This document shows, piece after piece, positions 1-5,236 of a stretch of DNA of 11,018 nucleotides (positions within the stretch are counted from its first letter, which is position 1; the number at the start of each line of letters is the position of its first letter). Below the pieces are notes generated by a model. It searched no databases. It had not been told where the DNA came from and saw only the letters and a list, made by a program, of their open reading frames with translations. Source of the DNA: Sediminibacterium sp. (lineage in GTDB: Bacteria; Bacteroidota; Bacteroidia; Chitinophagales; Chitinophagaceae); assembly GCA_028288645.1 (NCBI GenBank), contig JAQBNJ010000142.1:1-11018 (forward strand), given 5' to 3'. A program made the position numbers and the translations under genes.

Positions 1-691
1 ATTTGGCCATCCAATAATATCCATCCGGGTAAGTATTTTTTACCATGCTTAAGGTCTGGAATTCTTTTAAAGCCCCGGTGAATTTCTTATCGTCATAAAG
101 CAGAAATCCTTTTTCCATATAAGCTTCCAGGTAACTATAATCATTGGAGATACATGTGTTAAATGCATTCATTGCCTTCTTTTTGTCGCCGGTCCTCGCA
201 TAGTATACGCCGGTAATAAAACTGCAATGCGCCGTGTACTCTCGTCCCATATGCAGGTCCATCACCTGTTTGGCTATGGTTAGCGCCAGGGTATCTTTTT
301 TCTCTGCAAGCAGGTTGCCGGCGGCCAGCATGGCATCAGGCGCCGGATAGATCCGGATCGCGTAGCGGTAAGACTTTAAAGCGCCCATCGTATCATGCGT
401 GTTTTGCTGCAGTTGCGCTTTGCGATACCATAGCCCATAGTTCAGGCTGTCTTTGCGGATCAATGAATCCATCTGGCTCATTGCCTGCTGGTAAGCGCCG
501 AGGCTATCCAATGCATCCACCAACTGCATACGCAGGCCCACACTATCGGGATGTTGGCCAAGTTTGCTGAATAATTGTTGAATGGTTGCTGGCATCTCAT
601 CTTTCTTCAATGCATCAGGAACAGTATTCTTTGGTTCGTTTGTGCAGGCAGCAAATAAAACGGGTAACAGGGCGATCCTCCATGGTTTCAT
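1..691 (-). CDS. TPR-repeat lipoprotein (3' end outside window)
   Basis: Reading leftward from an ATG at 691-689, 230 codons stay open to the window edge, so the C-terminus is missing. The N-terminus MKPWRIALLPVLFAAC is a lipoprotein signal with the lipobox FAAC, placing the acylated Cys at residue 16. The rest is helical with tetratricopeptide-like pairs: around residues 50-85 (PDSVGLRMQLVDALDSLG, then AYQQAMSQMDSL), 86-115 (LNYGLWYRKAQLQ, TMGALKSYRYAIRIYP), then repeats with spaced Gly/Ala/Tyr positions (GVYYARTGDKKKAMNAFNTC; AYMEKGFLLYDDKKFTGALKEF). TPR arrays act as protein-binding scaffolds; the partner cannot be read from sequence. It is likely anchored in the envelope. It is transcribed divergently from the propeller gene at 787. 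The ATG at 683-681 is out of frame, so 691 is the natural start. Function beyond binding is unknown. Confidence 0.85.
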   Translation of the reverse strand, partial: MKPWRIALLPVLFAACTNEPKNTVPDALKKDEMPATIQQLFSKLGQHPDSVGLRMQLVDALDSLGAYQQAMSQMDSLIRKDSLNYGLWYRKAQLQQNTHDTMGALKSYRYAIRIYPAPDAMLAAGNLLAEKKDTLALTIAKQVMDLHMGREYTAHCSFITGVYYARTGDKKKAMNAFNTCISNDYSYLEAYMEKGFLLYDDKKFTGALKEFQTLSMVKNTYPDGYYWMAK

Positions 692-695
692 GCTG

Positions 696-703
696 CAAAA
701 ATA
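696..703 (-). promoter_or_regulatory. Candidate Bacteroidota -7 element for the TPR lipoprotein
   Basis: On the minus strand the octamer TATTTTTG matches the TAnnTTTG -7 consensus of the Bacteroidota primary sigma factor. It ends only 4 nt before the ATG at 691, which would place transcription start at or very near the start codon. No TTG -33 element is visible at the expected 19-21 bp upstream, so this is weak. Confidence 0.3.
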
Positions 704-730
704 TGTGGATGGGGCATGTGGTGACATATT

Positions 731-765
731 TTTGACAAAAGACTGTTCCCCGGCGCTTATTTTTG
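731..765 (+). promoter_or_regulatory. Candidate -33/-7 promoter for the TolB-like gene
   Basis: TTTG at 731-734 and TATTTTTG at 758-765 match the Bacteroidota -33 and -7 (TAnnTTTG) elements. The 23-bp gap between them is a little longer than the usual 19-21. A start site around 770 would leave a leader of about 16 nt before the ATG at 787. The -33 TTTG sits in the near-palindrome TTTTGACAAAA (730-740). Confidence 0.4.
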
Positions 766-786
766 CCGAATATTAACATAACAGCT

Positions 787-1866
787 ATGAGAAGAGTATC
801 CCTGTTTTTTACCTGCTTTTTGTTTTGTGTTAACTTAATGGCACAGTCGCAGAAAATAGAAGATTCCGTTTTATTTGCCGGCGAAAAACATTTTAAGAAT
901 ATCCGGCAATTAACCTTTGGCGGGGATAACGCAGAAGCTTACTGGAGTTACGATGGAAAATCGATCATCTTTCAACGCACCAATCCAAAAGAAGGTTTGA
1001 ACTGCGACCAGATCTTCATTGGTAAAGTGCCGACCAAACCGGGAGAAAAATTCACCTACAAAATGATCAGCAGCGGTAAAGGCCGAACCACCTGTTCTTA
1101 TTTTTTACCTGATGGGAAACATATTATTTATGCATCCACACACAAAGGTGCTGATACCTGCCCACCGGTTCCCGACAGGTCTAAATACGGTAATAAATAT
1201 ATCTGGCCGCTGTACGACAGCTATGATATTTTCATGGCCGATCTCAATGGAAAAATTGTTAAGCAACTCACTACTGCAAAAGGATATGATGCAGAAGGCA
1301 CTTTATCTCCCGATGGAAAAAAGATGATCTATTGCAGCGATAAAGATGGTGATCTTGATCTCTACATCATGGAACTCGCAACCGGTAAAGAAAAAAGAGT
1401 TACCAACACATTGGGTTATGATGGTGGAGCATGGTTCAGTCCCGATGGGAAAAAGATCGTTTGGAGGGCAAGCAGGCCAACCACGCCGGCCGAAGTAAAA
1501 GAGTACAAAGAACTACTGGCAGAAGGACTGGTAGCACCTACACATATGGAAGTATATGTAGCGGATGCAGATGGTAAAAATGCCAAACAGATCACGTTTT
1601 TGGAACAGGCCAACTGGGCGCCTAATTTTACACCCGACAGCAAGCGCATTATTTTCTGTAGTAACCACGAGTATAAAAGAGGTTTCCCTTTCAATATGTA
1701 CCTGACGGATATCAATGGCAAGGGATTGGAGAAGATCAGCCGTGATAAGGGCTTTGATGCGTTCCCGATGTTTAGTCCCGATGGAAAGAAGATCGTGTTT
1801 GCGTCCAACCGTAACAATGGTGGAACACATGACACAAATCTTTTTGTGGCTGATTGGGTAGAGTAA
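787..1866 (+). CDS. Secreted TolB-like six-bladed beta-propeller (PD40 repeats)
   Basis: The 359-residue product begins with a signal peptide (MRRVSLFFTCFLFCVNLMAQ, likely cleaved near residue 20), so it is exported to the periplasm or beyond. The body carries about six PD40/WD40-like blades, seen as the recurring 'SPDGKKIxF' strand motif near residues 52-63 (SYDGKSIIF), 107-116 (LPDGKHIIY), 174-183 (SPDGKKMIY), 218-226 (SPDGKKIVW), 282-291 (TPDSKRIIF) and 330-339 (SPDGKKIVF). Each follows a 'KQLT/KRVT' strand with a Tyr/Phe-Asp. This is the fold of the TolB C-terminal domain; no TolB N-terminal domain and no peptidase domain follows, so it is a stand-alone propeller, probably binding protein or glycan. 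A TTG at 763 would add eight residues before the signal; ATG 787 gives a clean signal peptide and falls after the candidate promoter. Its ligand is not predictable. Confidence 0.88.
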   Translation: MRRVSLFFTCFLFCVNLMAQSQKIEDSVLFAGEKHFKNIRQLTFGGDNAEAYWSYDGKSIIFQRTNPKEGLNCDQIFIGKVPTKPGEKFTYKMISSGKGRTTCSYFLPDGKHIIYASTHKGADTCPPVPDRSKYGNKYIWPLYDSYDIFMADLNGKIVKQLTTAKGYDAEGTLSPDGKKMIYCSDKDGDLDLYIMELATGKEKRVTNTLGYDGGAWFSPDGKKIVWRASRPTTPAEVKEYKELLAEGLVAPTHMEVYVADADGKNAKQITFLEQANWAPNFTPDSKRIIFCSNHEYKRGFPFNMYLTDINGKGLEKISRDKGFDAFPMFSPDGKKIVFASNRNNGGTHDTNLFVADWVE

Positions 1867-1870
1867 AATC

Positions 1871-1905
1871 AATTAGGAATTAGTAATTAATAATTAGTAA
1901 TTTTT
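1871..1905. repeat. AT-rich heptameric repeat, copy 1
   Basis: Five consecutive 7-bp units read AATTAGG, AATTAGT, AATTAAT, AATTAGT and AATTTTT, starting 4 nt after the stop of the propeller gene. Twenty bases (1880-1899) are identical to 4570-4589 in the second copy. The last unit runs into TAATTTTTG, which resembles a -7 promoter element with one extra T before the gene at 1929, so the repeat edge may contribute a promoter. Confidence 0.7.
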
Positions 1906-1928
1906 GCATCGTATTCAAATTCATAATT

Positions 1929-2387
1929 ATGGAAATCGGTTTATTGCATTTACACAACTTTTTACGCTGGGTAATATTGATATTGTTATTGGTCTCTATT
2001 GCCAAAGCTTATTCGGGATGGCAGAACAAAAAAGTGTTTTCTCCGGGCGATAAAAAAGTATGGTTGTTCACCATGATCAGTGCACACACCACTTTGCTGA
2101 TCGGCTTGTACGAGATATCATTCGGACGTTTTGGATTTACCAAACTACCGGCAGGAACGGAGTTGATGAAAAATAAATTCTATCGTTTTTTTCTTGTAGA
2201 ACACCCCTTGGGAATGCTGATTGCCATTGTGCTGATCACTTTAGGACATGGAATGGCGAAGAAAGCCGTGCCTGATGAAGTGAAATACAAAAAAGCATTC
2301 TATTATTTCCTGATCGCGCTGATCTTGATATTGGCGGTTGTGCCGTGGCAATTCAGGGAGATAGTGGGAAGGCCGTTGATGCCGTAG
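1929..2387 (+). CDS. Four-helix membrane protein of the Bacteroidota 'cytochrome B' type
   Basis: The product has 152 residues with four hydrophobic helices at roughly 11-27, 46-64, 90-106 and 123-140. It begins with LLHLHNFLRW, and histidines lie at or near the membrane ends of the helices: H7, H9, H53 (SAHTTLLIGL), H92 (VEHPLGM) and H107 (LGHGM). Small Bacteroidota membrane proteins of this pattern are frequently annotated 'cytochrome B'. A haem-binding four-helix bundle fits the spaced histidines, but binding is inference; no CXXCH motif or biochemically defined family signature is visible. It lies 62 bp downstream of the propeller gene on the same strand, with a heptameric repeat between them, so co-transcription is possible but not assured. 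The gene ends just before a large palindrome. Confidence 0.75.
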   Translation: MEIGLLHLHNFLRWVILILLLVSIAKAYSGWQNKKVFSPGDKKVWLFTMISAHTTLLIGLYEISFGRFGFTKLPAGTELMKNKFYRFFLVEHPLGMLIAIVLITLGHGMAKKAVPDEVKYKKAFYYFLIALILILAVVPWQFREIVGRPLMP

Positions 2388-2389
2388 CG

Positions 2390-2501
2390 TTTCACGCAAA
2401 GAATTAAGAATTTCACGCAAAGGCGCCAAGGAGCAAAGACGCAAAGTTTTGAAAGACGGATCTTTCTTTGCGCCTTTGCTCCTTGGCGCCTTTGCGTGAA
2501 A
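2390..2501. repeat. Large palindromic repeat (CGCAAAG type) between convergent genes
   Basis: Arms of 36 bp at 2411-2446 and 2466-2501 are complementary with one mismatch (A2439 against C2473), enclosing a 19-bp loop that itself holds AAAGA/TCTTT. A partial extra unit TTTCACGCAAAG occurs at 2390-2401, repeating 2411-2422 with a 21-bp period. The arm sequence, built on CGCAAAG and GCGCCAAGGAGCAAAG, is of a kind widely seen between genes in Bacteroidota. It lies 2 nt after the plus-strand stop at 2387 and 1 nt from the stop of the minus-strand small ORF (2503). It could end transcription from both sides, though there is no U-tract on either strand. Confidence 0.85.
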
Positions 2502-2502
2502 C

Positions 2503-2661
2503 CTAACTCTGCATTTTGCGCAGTACAAAATTTGCTGCATTCCTCATTTCTTTCTTCGTATTCTCTTTGCCGATCCTCATTTTGGAAGGGCATTCGTTTG
2601 CATGATCCTCATCGCGAACATCCATAACGAGAACGGCCAGTATGATCAGTATCTTTTTCAT
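2503..2661 (-). CDS. Small 52-residue ORF with hydrophobic N-terminus, uncharacterised
   Basis: ATG at 2661-2659 opens MKKILIILAVLVMDVRDEDH, followed by ANECPSKMRIGKENTKKEMR and NAANFVLRKMQS, stopping with TAG at 2505-2503. The start (MKK plus ten hydrophobic residues) looks like a signal or membrane segment; the rest is hydrophilic and basic with one Cys (residue 24). Support as a gene: a natural signal-like start, a stop directly abutting a palindrome, and a place divergent from the LytS kinase with a candidate operator between them. Against: the acidic stretch DVRDED straight after the hydrophobic core is unusual for a signal peptide, and I do not recognise a family. Between about 2628 and 2600 the +1 frame stays hydrophobic (LWMFAMRIM), which could mean two compensating indels in an older secreted protein. 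It may be a small peptide gene or a decaying remnant. Confidence 0.45.
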   Translation of the reverse strand: MKKILIILAVLVMDVRDEDHANECPSKMRIGKENTKKEMRNAANFVLRKMQS

Positions 2662-2677
2662 GTTAGTTGCTGTATAT

Positions 2678-2685
2678 CAAAAATC
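2678..2685 (-). promoter_or_regulatory. Weak candidate -7 element for the small ORF
   Basis: On the minus strand GATTTTTG matches TAnnTTTG except at its first base. Transcription would start near 2672, about 10 nt before the ATG at 2661. The near repeat of the direct-repeat pair (2714-2722) would then end around position -42. No convincing TTG -33 element is present, as would suit an activator-dependent promoter, but this is inference. Confidence 0.2.
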
Positions 2686-2713
2686 CGCAACCTCCTGCTT
2701 TTTTATTACCGTA

Positions 2714-2743
2714 TTCAACCAAGCCACAAGGATTTTCAACCAA
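2714..2743. promoter_or_regulatory. Direct repeat with 21-bp period, candidate LytTR operator
   Basis: TTCAACCAA occurs exactly at 2714-2722 and 2735-2743, separated by 12 bp. LytTR-domain regulators such as AgrA and PlnC bind pairs of 9-bp direct repeats 12-13 bp apart, on one DNA face. On the minus strand the unit is TTGGTTGAA, sharing the GTTNR core of the AgrA-type consensus but not its first bases. The site lies between the divergent small ORF and the operon encoding the window's own LytTR regulator. The geometry is seen directly; the assignment is inferred. Confidence 0.4.
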
Positions 2744-2753
2744 CAGGCTATTT

Positions 2754-2780
2754 GATGAAAATGCTTTCATCCATTGAAAG
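2754..2780. repeat. Overlapping inverted repeats of TGAAA/TTTCA
   Basis: GATGAAA (2754-2760) and TTTCATC (2765-2771) form a 7-bp inverted repeat with a 4-bp centre. CTTTCA (2764-2769) and TGAAAG (2775-2780) form a second one sharing the middle half-site. The three half-sites start at 2756, 2765 and 2775, about one helical turn apart. It may be an operator or an mRNA hairpin upstream of the kinase gene. Confidence 0.4.
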
Positions 2781-2827
2781 AAAAAGCTATTTTGTTTAAA
2801 TATTCTTTTTCCTGAGCGCTTAAAAAT

Positions 2828-2835
2828 TAGTTTTG
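2828..2835 (+). promoter_or_regulatory. Candidate -7 element for the kinase/regulator operon
   Basis: TAGTTTTG fits TAnnTTTG exactly. Transcription would start around 2840, essentially at the ATG at 2841, which favours either a leaderless message or use of the in-frame ATG at 2850. No TTG is found at the -33 distance. Confidence 0.3.
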
Positions 2836-2840
2836 GTCCT

Positions 2841-3860
2841 ATGGCATTGATGGAAAAGCAACTTTCACTCAAACATATACAATGGATCATCTGGATCGTC
2901 CTTTTCACGATCCATACCGTTGCCTTGTTGCCTTATGACCCATTTGCGCAGTCAATGCTGTACTCGTTGCTCTACATCTCGGCGTACATGATCATCATTT
3001 ATGGTAACGCTTTTTTTCTACTGCCTGCATTGTATGAAAAGGGTCATAAGACCTTATATGTGATATTGGTTATCGTATTGCTGCCTGTAATAGCTTTTTA
3101 CAGGTTTTATTCAGCCTTTTATATTTACAATCAATACTATGCGGAGAAACCAACTCCTTTCCGTTGGTCGTTAACTACCTCGTCGCTGATAACATGTATA
3201 CTTGTGTATATAACGAGTGTGCTGTTTTATATTGCACTGGATTTTTTCAAACTCAAACAAAAACAGGAGCAGTTACAGAAACGTCATACAGAGGTTGAAT
3301 TAAATTTGTTGAAAGCACAGGTGCAACCACATTTTTTGTTCAACACACTTAACAATATCTATTTTGTTGCCCAGCGTGAGTCTCCTGCCACCGCCGAATT
3401 ACTGGAGCAGTTATCGCATATCATGCGGTATTTTGTAGATGAGGCGCCGAAGGACAGGATCAGCCTCCAGTCTGAACTCAATTTTATCAAAAGTTATATA
3501 GAACTGGAAAAGATGCGGATGCGTTACCCTCTTACTGTAACCATCGAAGAGGAGGGTGTGGGTGAAAGCGTTATGGTACCACCTATGTTACTCATACCGC
3601 TCGTGGAAAATGTTTTTAAGCATGGGATTGATAAACTGCGAAATGATAATTTTATCTACCTGTCTTTATCAACACAGAACAACAGGCTTTTTGTTACCGT
3701 AGAGAATCGCCTGATACAACCTTCCGGCGCAGCCGATAAAAGCGAAACGGGTTTGCGTAACCTTAAGAGCCGTTTGGTGTTATTGTTTGGTGAAGACTGT
3801 ACTTTGTATGCCGGTGATGCCGGTACTATTTTCCAGGCACAAATAAATATTCCGCTGTGA
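2841..3860 (+). CDS. LytS/YehU-type sensor histidine kinase
   Basis: This 339-residue protein has four membrane helices (about 13-30, 39-62, 71-88, 113-134) and no large extracytoplasmic sensor domain, so it probably senses within or at the membrane. A short coiled linker (136-152) leads to the His_kinase domain of the LytS family: AQVQPHFLFNTLNNIY, with phospho-acceptor H164. The HATPase part follows, with the N-box PPMLLIPLVENVFKHGI (N257) and the G-box-like TGLRNLKSRL (302-311). It phosphorylates the LytTR regulator whose GTG start overlaps this stop codon by 4 nt. ATG 2841 and the in-frame ATG 2850 (MEKQLSLKHI) are both possible; the second would allow a short leader after the candidate -7 element. 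Family assignment is firm; the signal is unknown. Confidence 0.93.
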   Translation: MALMEKQLSLKHIQWIIWIVLFTIHTVALLPYDPFAQSMLYSLLYISAYMIIIYGNAFFLLPALYEKGHKTLYVILVIVLLPVIAFYRFYSAFYIYNQYYAEKPTPFRWSLTTSSLITCILVYITSVLFYIALDFFKLKQKQEQLQKRHTEVELNLLKAQVQPHFLFNTLNNIYFVAQRESPATAELLEQLSHIMRYFVDEAPKDRISLQSELNFIKSYIELEKMRMRYPLTVTIEEEGVGESVMVPPMLLIPLVENVFKHGIDKLRNDNFIYLSLSTQNNRLFVTVENRLIQPSGAADKSETGLRNLKSRLVLLFGEDCTLYAGDAGTIFQAQINIPL

Positions 3861-4573
3861 GAACAATAACCTGTATGATCGTTGAAGATGAGCCGCATGC
3901 TATGCAGTTGCTGGAGGATTATATCAGCAAGATCCCTTTCCTCCAACTGGAAACAAAATGCTATGATGCAATGGCAGCGGTTGCCTTCCTGCGGGATCAT
4001 ACGGTTGATGTGATCTTTCTCGACATCAACATGCCGCTATTAACAGGCATCGAAATGGCAGCGATGATCTCTAAGGATCAAAAGATCATTTTCACCACCG
4101 CCTACTCCGAATACGCACTTGACAGTTTTGAATACCATGTAGTGGACTACCTGTTGAAACCCATCACGTTCAAAAGATTCATGCAGGCGGTGAATAAACT
4201 GCAATCATTTATGCAGGCAGAATCAAATGCAGGAGAATTGGTTGAAGCAAGCGCTACACAGGATTATCTCTTTGTAAAAAGCGGTAAGCAGGTACACAAA
4301 ATAGAATACACAGATATCTTTTACCTCGAGGCTTTAAAAGAATATATCGCCATTCATACAGAGAAGGAAAAGATACTGGTGTACAGGCGCATGAAAGACG
4401 TGGCCGAATCATTACCGCCGAAGTTTGTGCGTATCCACAACTCGTATATCGTGAACATACAGCACATAAAAAACATTGACTCGAATATGGTATTGATACA
4501 AGGGCAGCGATTGCCGGTGAGTAATAGTTACCGTGAATTGTTTCAGCAGAGGATAAACGCGAGGATGCTTTAG
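3857..4573 (+). CDS. LytTR-family response regulator
   Basis: The 238-residue product has a receiver domain at about 2-120: acidic pair E10/D11 with E12, phospho-acceptor D56 in VIFLDINMPLLTG, T80/T81 in IIFTTAYS, and K101 in YLLKPI. A LytTR DNA-binding domain spans about 130-235 (DYLFVKSGKQVHKIEYTDIFYLEA, then FVRIHNSYIVNIQHI and LPVSNSYRE). LytTR domains bind paired direct repeats in promoters, usually as activators. Translation starts at GTG inside the kinase stop region (GTGA, 4-nt overlap), which indicates coupled translation; the next ATG (3875) would remove the first beta strand. It is the partner of the upstream kinase. A candidate operator lies at 2714-2743. The TAG stop is the first triplet of a heptameric repeat. 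Confidence 0.94.
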   Translation: MRTITCMIVEDEPHAMQLLEDYISKIPFLQLETKCYDAMAAVAFLRDHTVDVIFLDINMPLLTGIEMAAMISKDQKIIFTTAYSEYALDSFEYHVVDYLLKPITFKRFMQAVNKLQSFMQAESNAGELVEASATQDYLFVKSGKQVHKIEYTDIFYLEALKEYIAIHTEKEKILVYRRMKDVAESLPPKFVRIHNSYIVNIQHIKNIDSNMVLIQGQRLPVSNSYRELFQQRINARML

Positions 4574-4605
4574 TAATTAATAATTAGTAGTTAATAGTTA
4601 ATAAT
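4571..4605. repeat. AT-rich heptameric repeat, copy 2
   Basis: Units TAGTAAT, TAATAAT, TAGTAGT, TAATAGT and TAATAAT follow each other with an exact 7-bp period, starting at the stop codon of the response regulator. Because each unit holds TAR and the period is not a multiple of three, stops fall in all three forward frames within 20 nt; the reverse strand has TAA at each unit junction, closing its frames too. It shares 20 bases with copy 1. Confidence 0.75.
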
Positions 4606-4683
4606 TACCGGGGAGTTGTGACCACCAACGGGTTACAAGCGTGAGAAAAGCGGGGGGATAATTGTAAACTTCAAAACACCTAT

Positions 4684-5172
4684 ATGTCAAAAACATCGCT
4701 TTCTCATCCGGGCGCCAAAAAAGCCATACTCACGGCATGGCTTGTTGCGGGTACGCTTGATATCCTGGCAGCCTGTACTCAATTTTATTTCAAAACAGAT
4801 AAGAGTCCAACCATCGTATTAAAATATGTTGCCAGTGGTGCGTTCGGGCCTGAAGCAATGCAAGGTGGTATTGGTATTATCATCTGGGGTCTTGTATTTC
4901 ATTACCTGATCGCGCTGGGATGTGTGATGGCTTTTTTCTTTCTTTATCCAAATGTGAAGATCATGCGGGCAAATAAATGGGTAACGGCAATAGTATTTGC
5001 TTTACTTGCCTGGGTAGTTACTACACGCCTGATCGTGCCCCTGAGCCGTATCAAACCTGCGCCCTTCAATTTCTCAAACGCATGGAAGGCAATGGCGATA
5101 CTGATCTTTATGATCGGGATTCCGATCACGTTTATTATTGGGAAGTACTATGATAATAAGGAAAAAAAATAG
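4684..5172 (+). CDS. Small four-helix integral membrane protein, function unknown
   Basis: The 162-residue product has hydrophobic helices at about 14-33, 62-87, 99-119 and 136-154, with a short charged tail (KYYDNKEKK). Visible conserved-looking features are AGTLDILAA in helix 1, the stretch GPEAMQGGIG before helix 2, a His in the middle of helix 2 (VFHYLIA), and the PLSRIKPAPFNF loop between helices 3 and 4. I cannot assign a function; proteins of this plan occur in Bacteroidota as hypothetical membrane proteins, with some resemblance in layout to YagU/DUF1440-like proteins, which I could not confirm. It follows the LytTR regulator by 110 nt containing a heptameric repeat, so it may belong to that unit or have its own promoter; no clear promoter is seen. 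Its last codons overlap the terminator of the convergent gene. Confidence 0.8.
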   Translation: MSKTSLSHPGAKKAILTAWLVAGTLDILAACTQFYFKTDKSPTIVLKYVASGAFGPEAMQGGIGIIIWGLVFHYLIALGCVMAFFFLYPNVKIMRANKWVTAIVFALLAWVVTTRLIVPLSRIKPAPFNFSNAWKAMAILIFMIGIPITFIIGKYYDNKEKK

Positions 5173-5229
5173 CCACAGACGACACAGATTAACACAGATT
5201 TTTCTGTGCTCATCTGTGTCGTCTGTGGC
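5172..5229 (-). terminator. Palindrome serving as intrinsic terminator for the aminotransferase gene
   Basis: Arms 5172-5197 and 5204-5229 (26 bp, two mismatches; the outer 18 bp GCCACAGACGACACAGAT are perfect) enclose the loop ATTTTT. Reading on the minus strand, the stem is followed at once by TATTTTTTTT (5171-5162), a good U-tract. That tract is read on the plus strand as the final Lys-Glu-Lys-Lys-stop codons of the convergent membrane protein. On the plus strand the stem is followed by A7 instead, so termination there is less sure. The CACAGA units resemble dispersed palindromes common in this phylum. Confidence 0.75.
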
Positions 5230-5236
5230 AAAAAAA

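Noticed and set aside
763..786. TTG start giving an eight-residue extension of the TolB-like protein
   Set aside because: The extension would precede a complete signal peptide that starts naturally at ATG 787, and it overlaps the candidate -7 element.
1416..1872. Minus-strand frames of 119-139 codons inside the propeller gene
   Set aside because: They are antisense shadows of a well-supported gene with clear PD40 repeats.
2390..2501. CRISPR-like repeat
   Set aside because: There are only two direct units of 12 bp and no array of equal spacers; the structure is a single palindrome.
2241..2593. Two long minus-strand frames of 96-99 codons
   Set aside because: They translate the palindromic repeat and the opposite strand of the membrane protein gene; their Arg/Lys/Cys-rich composition has no protein-like pattern.
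2602..2799. Plus-strand frame of 65 codons
   Set aside because: It runs antisense through the small ORF and across the divergent spacer including the candidate operator, and has no domain-like features.
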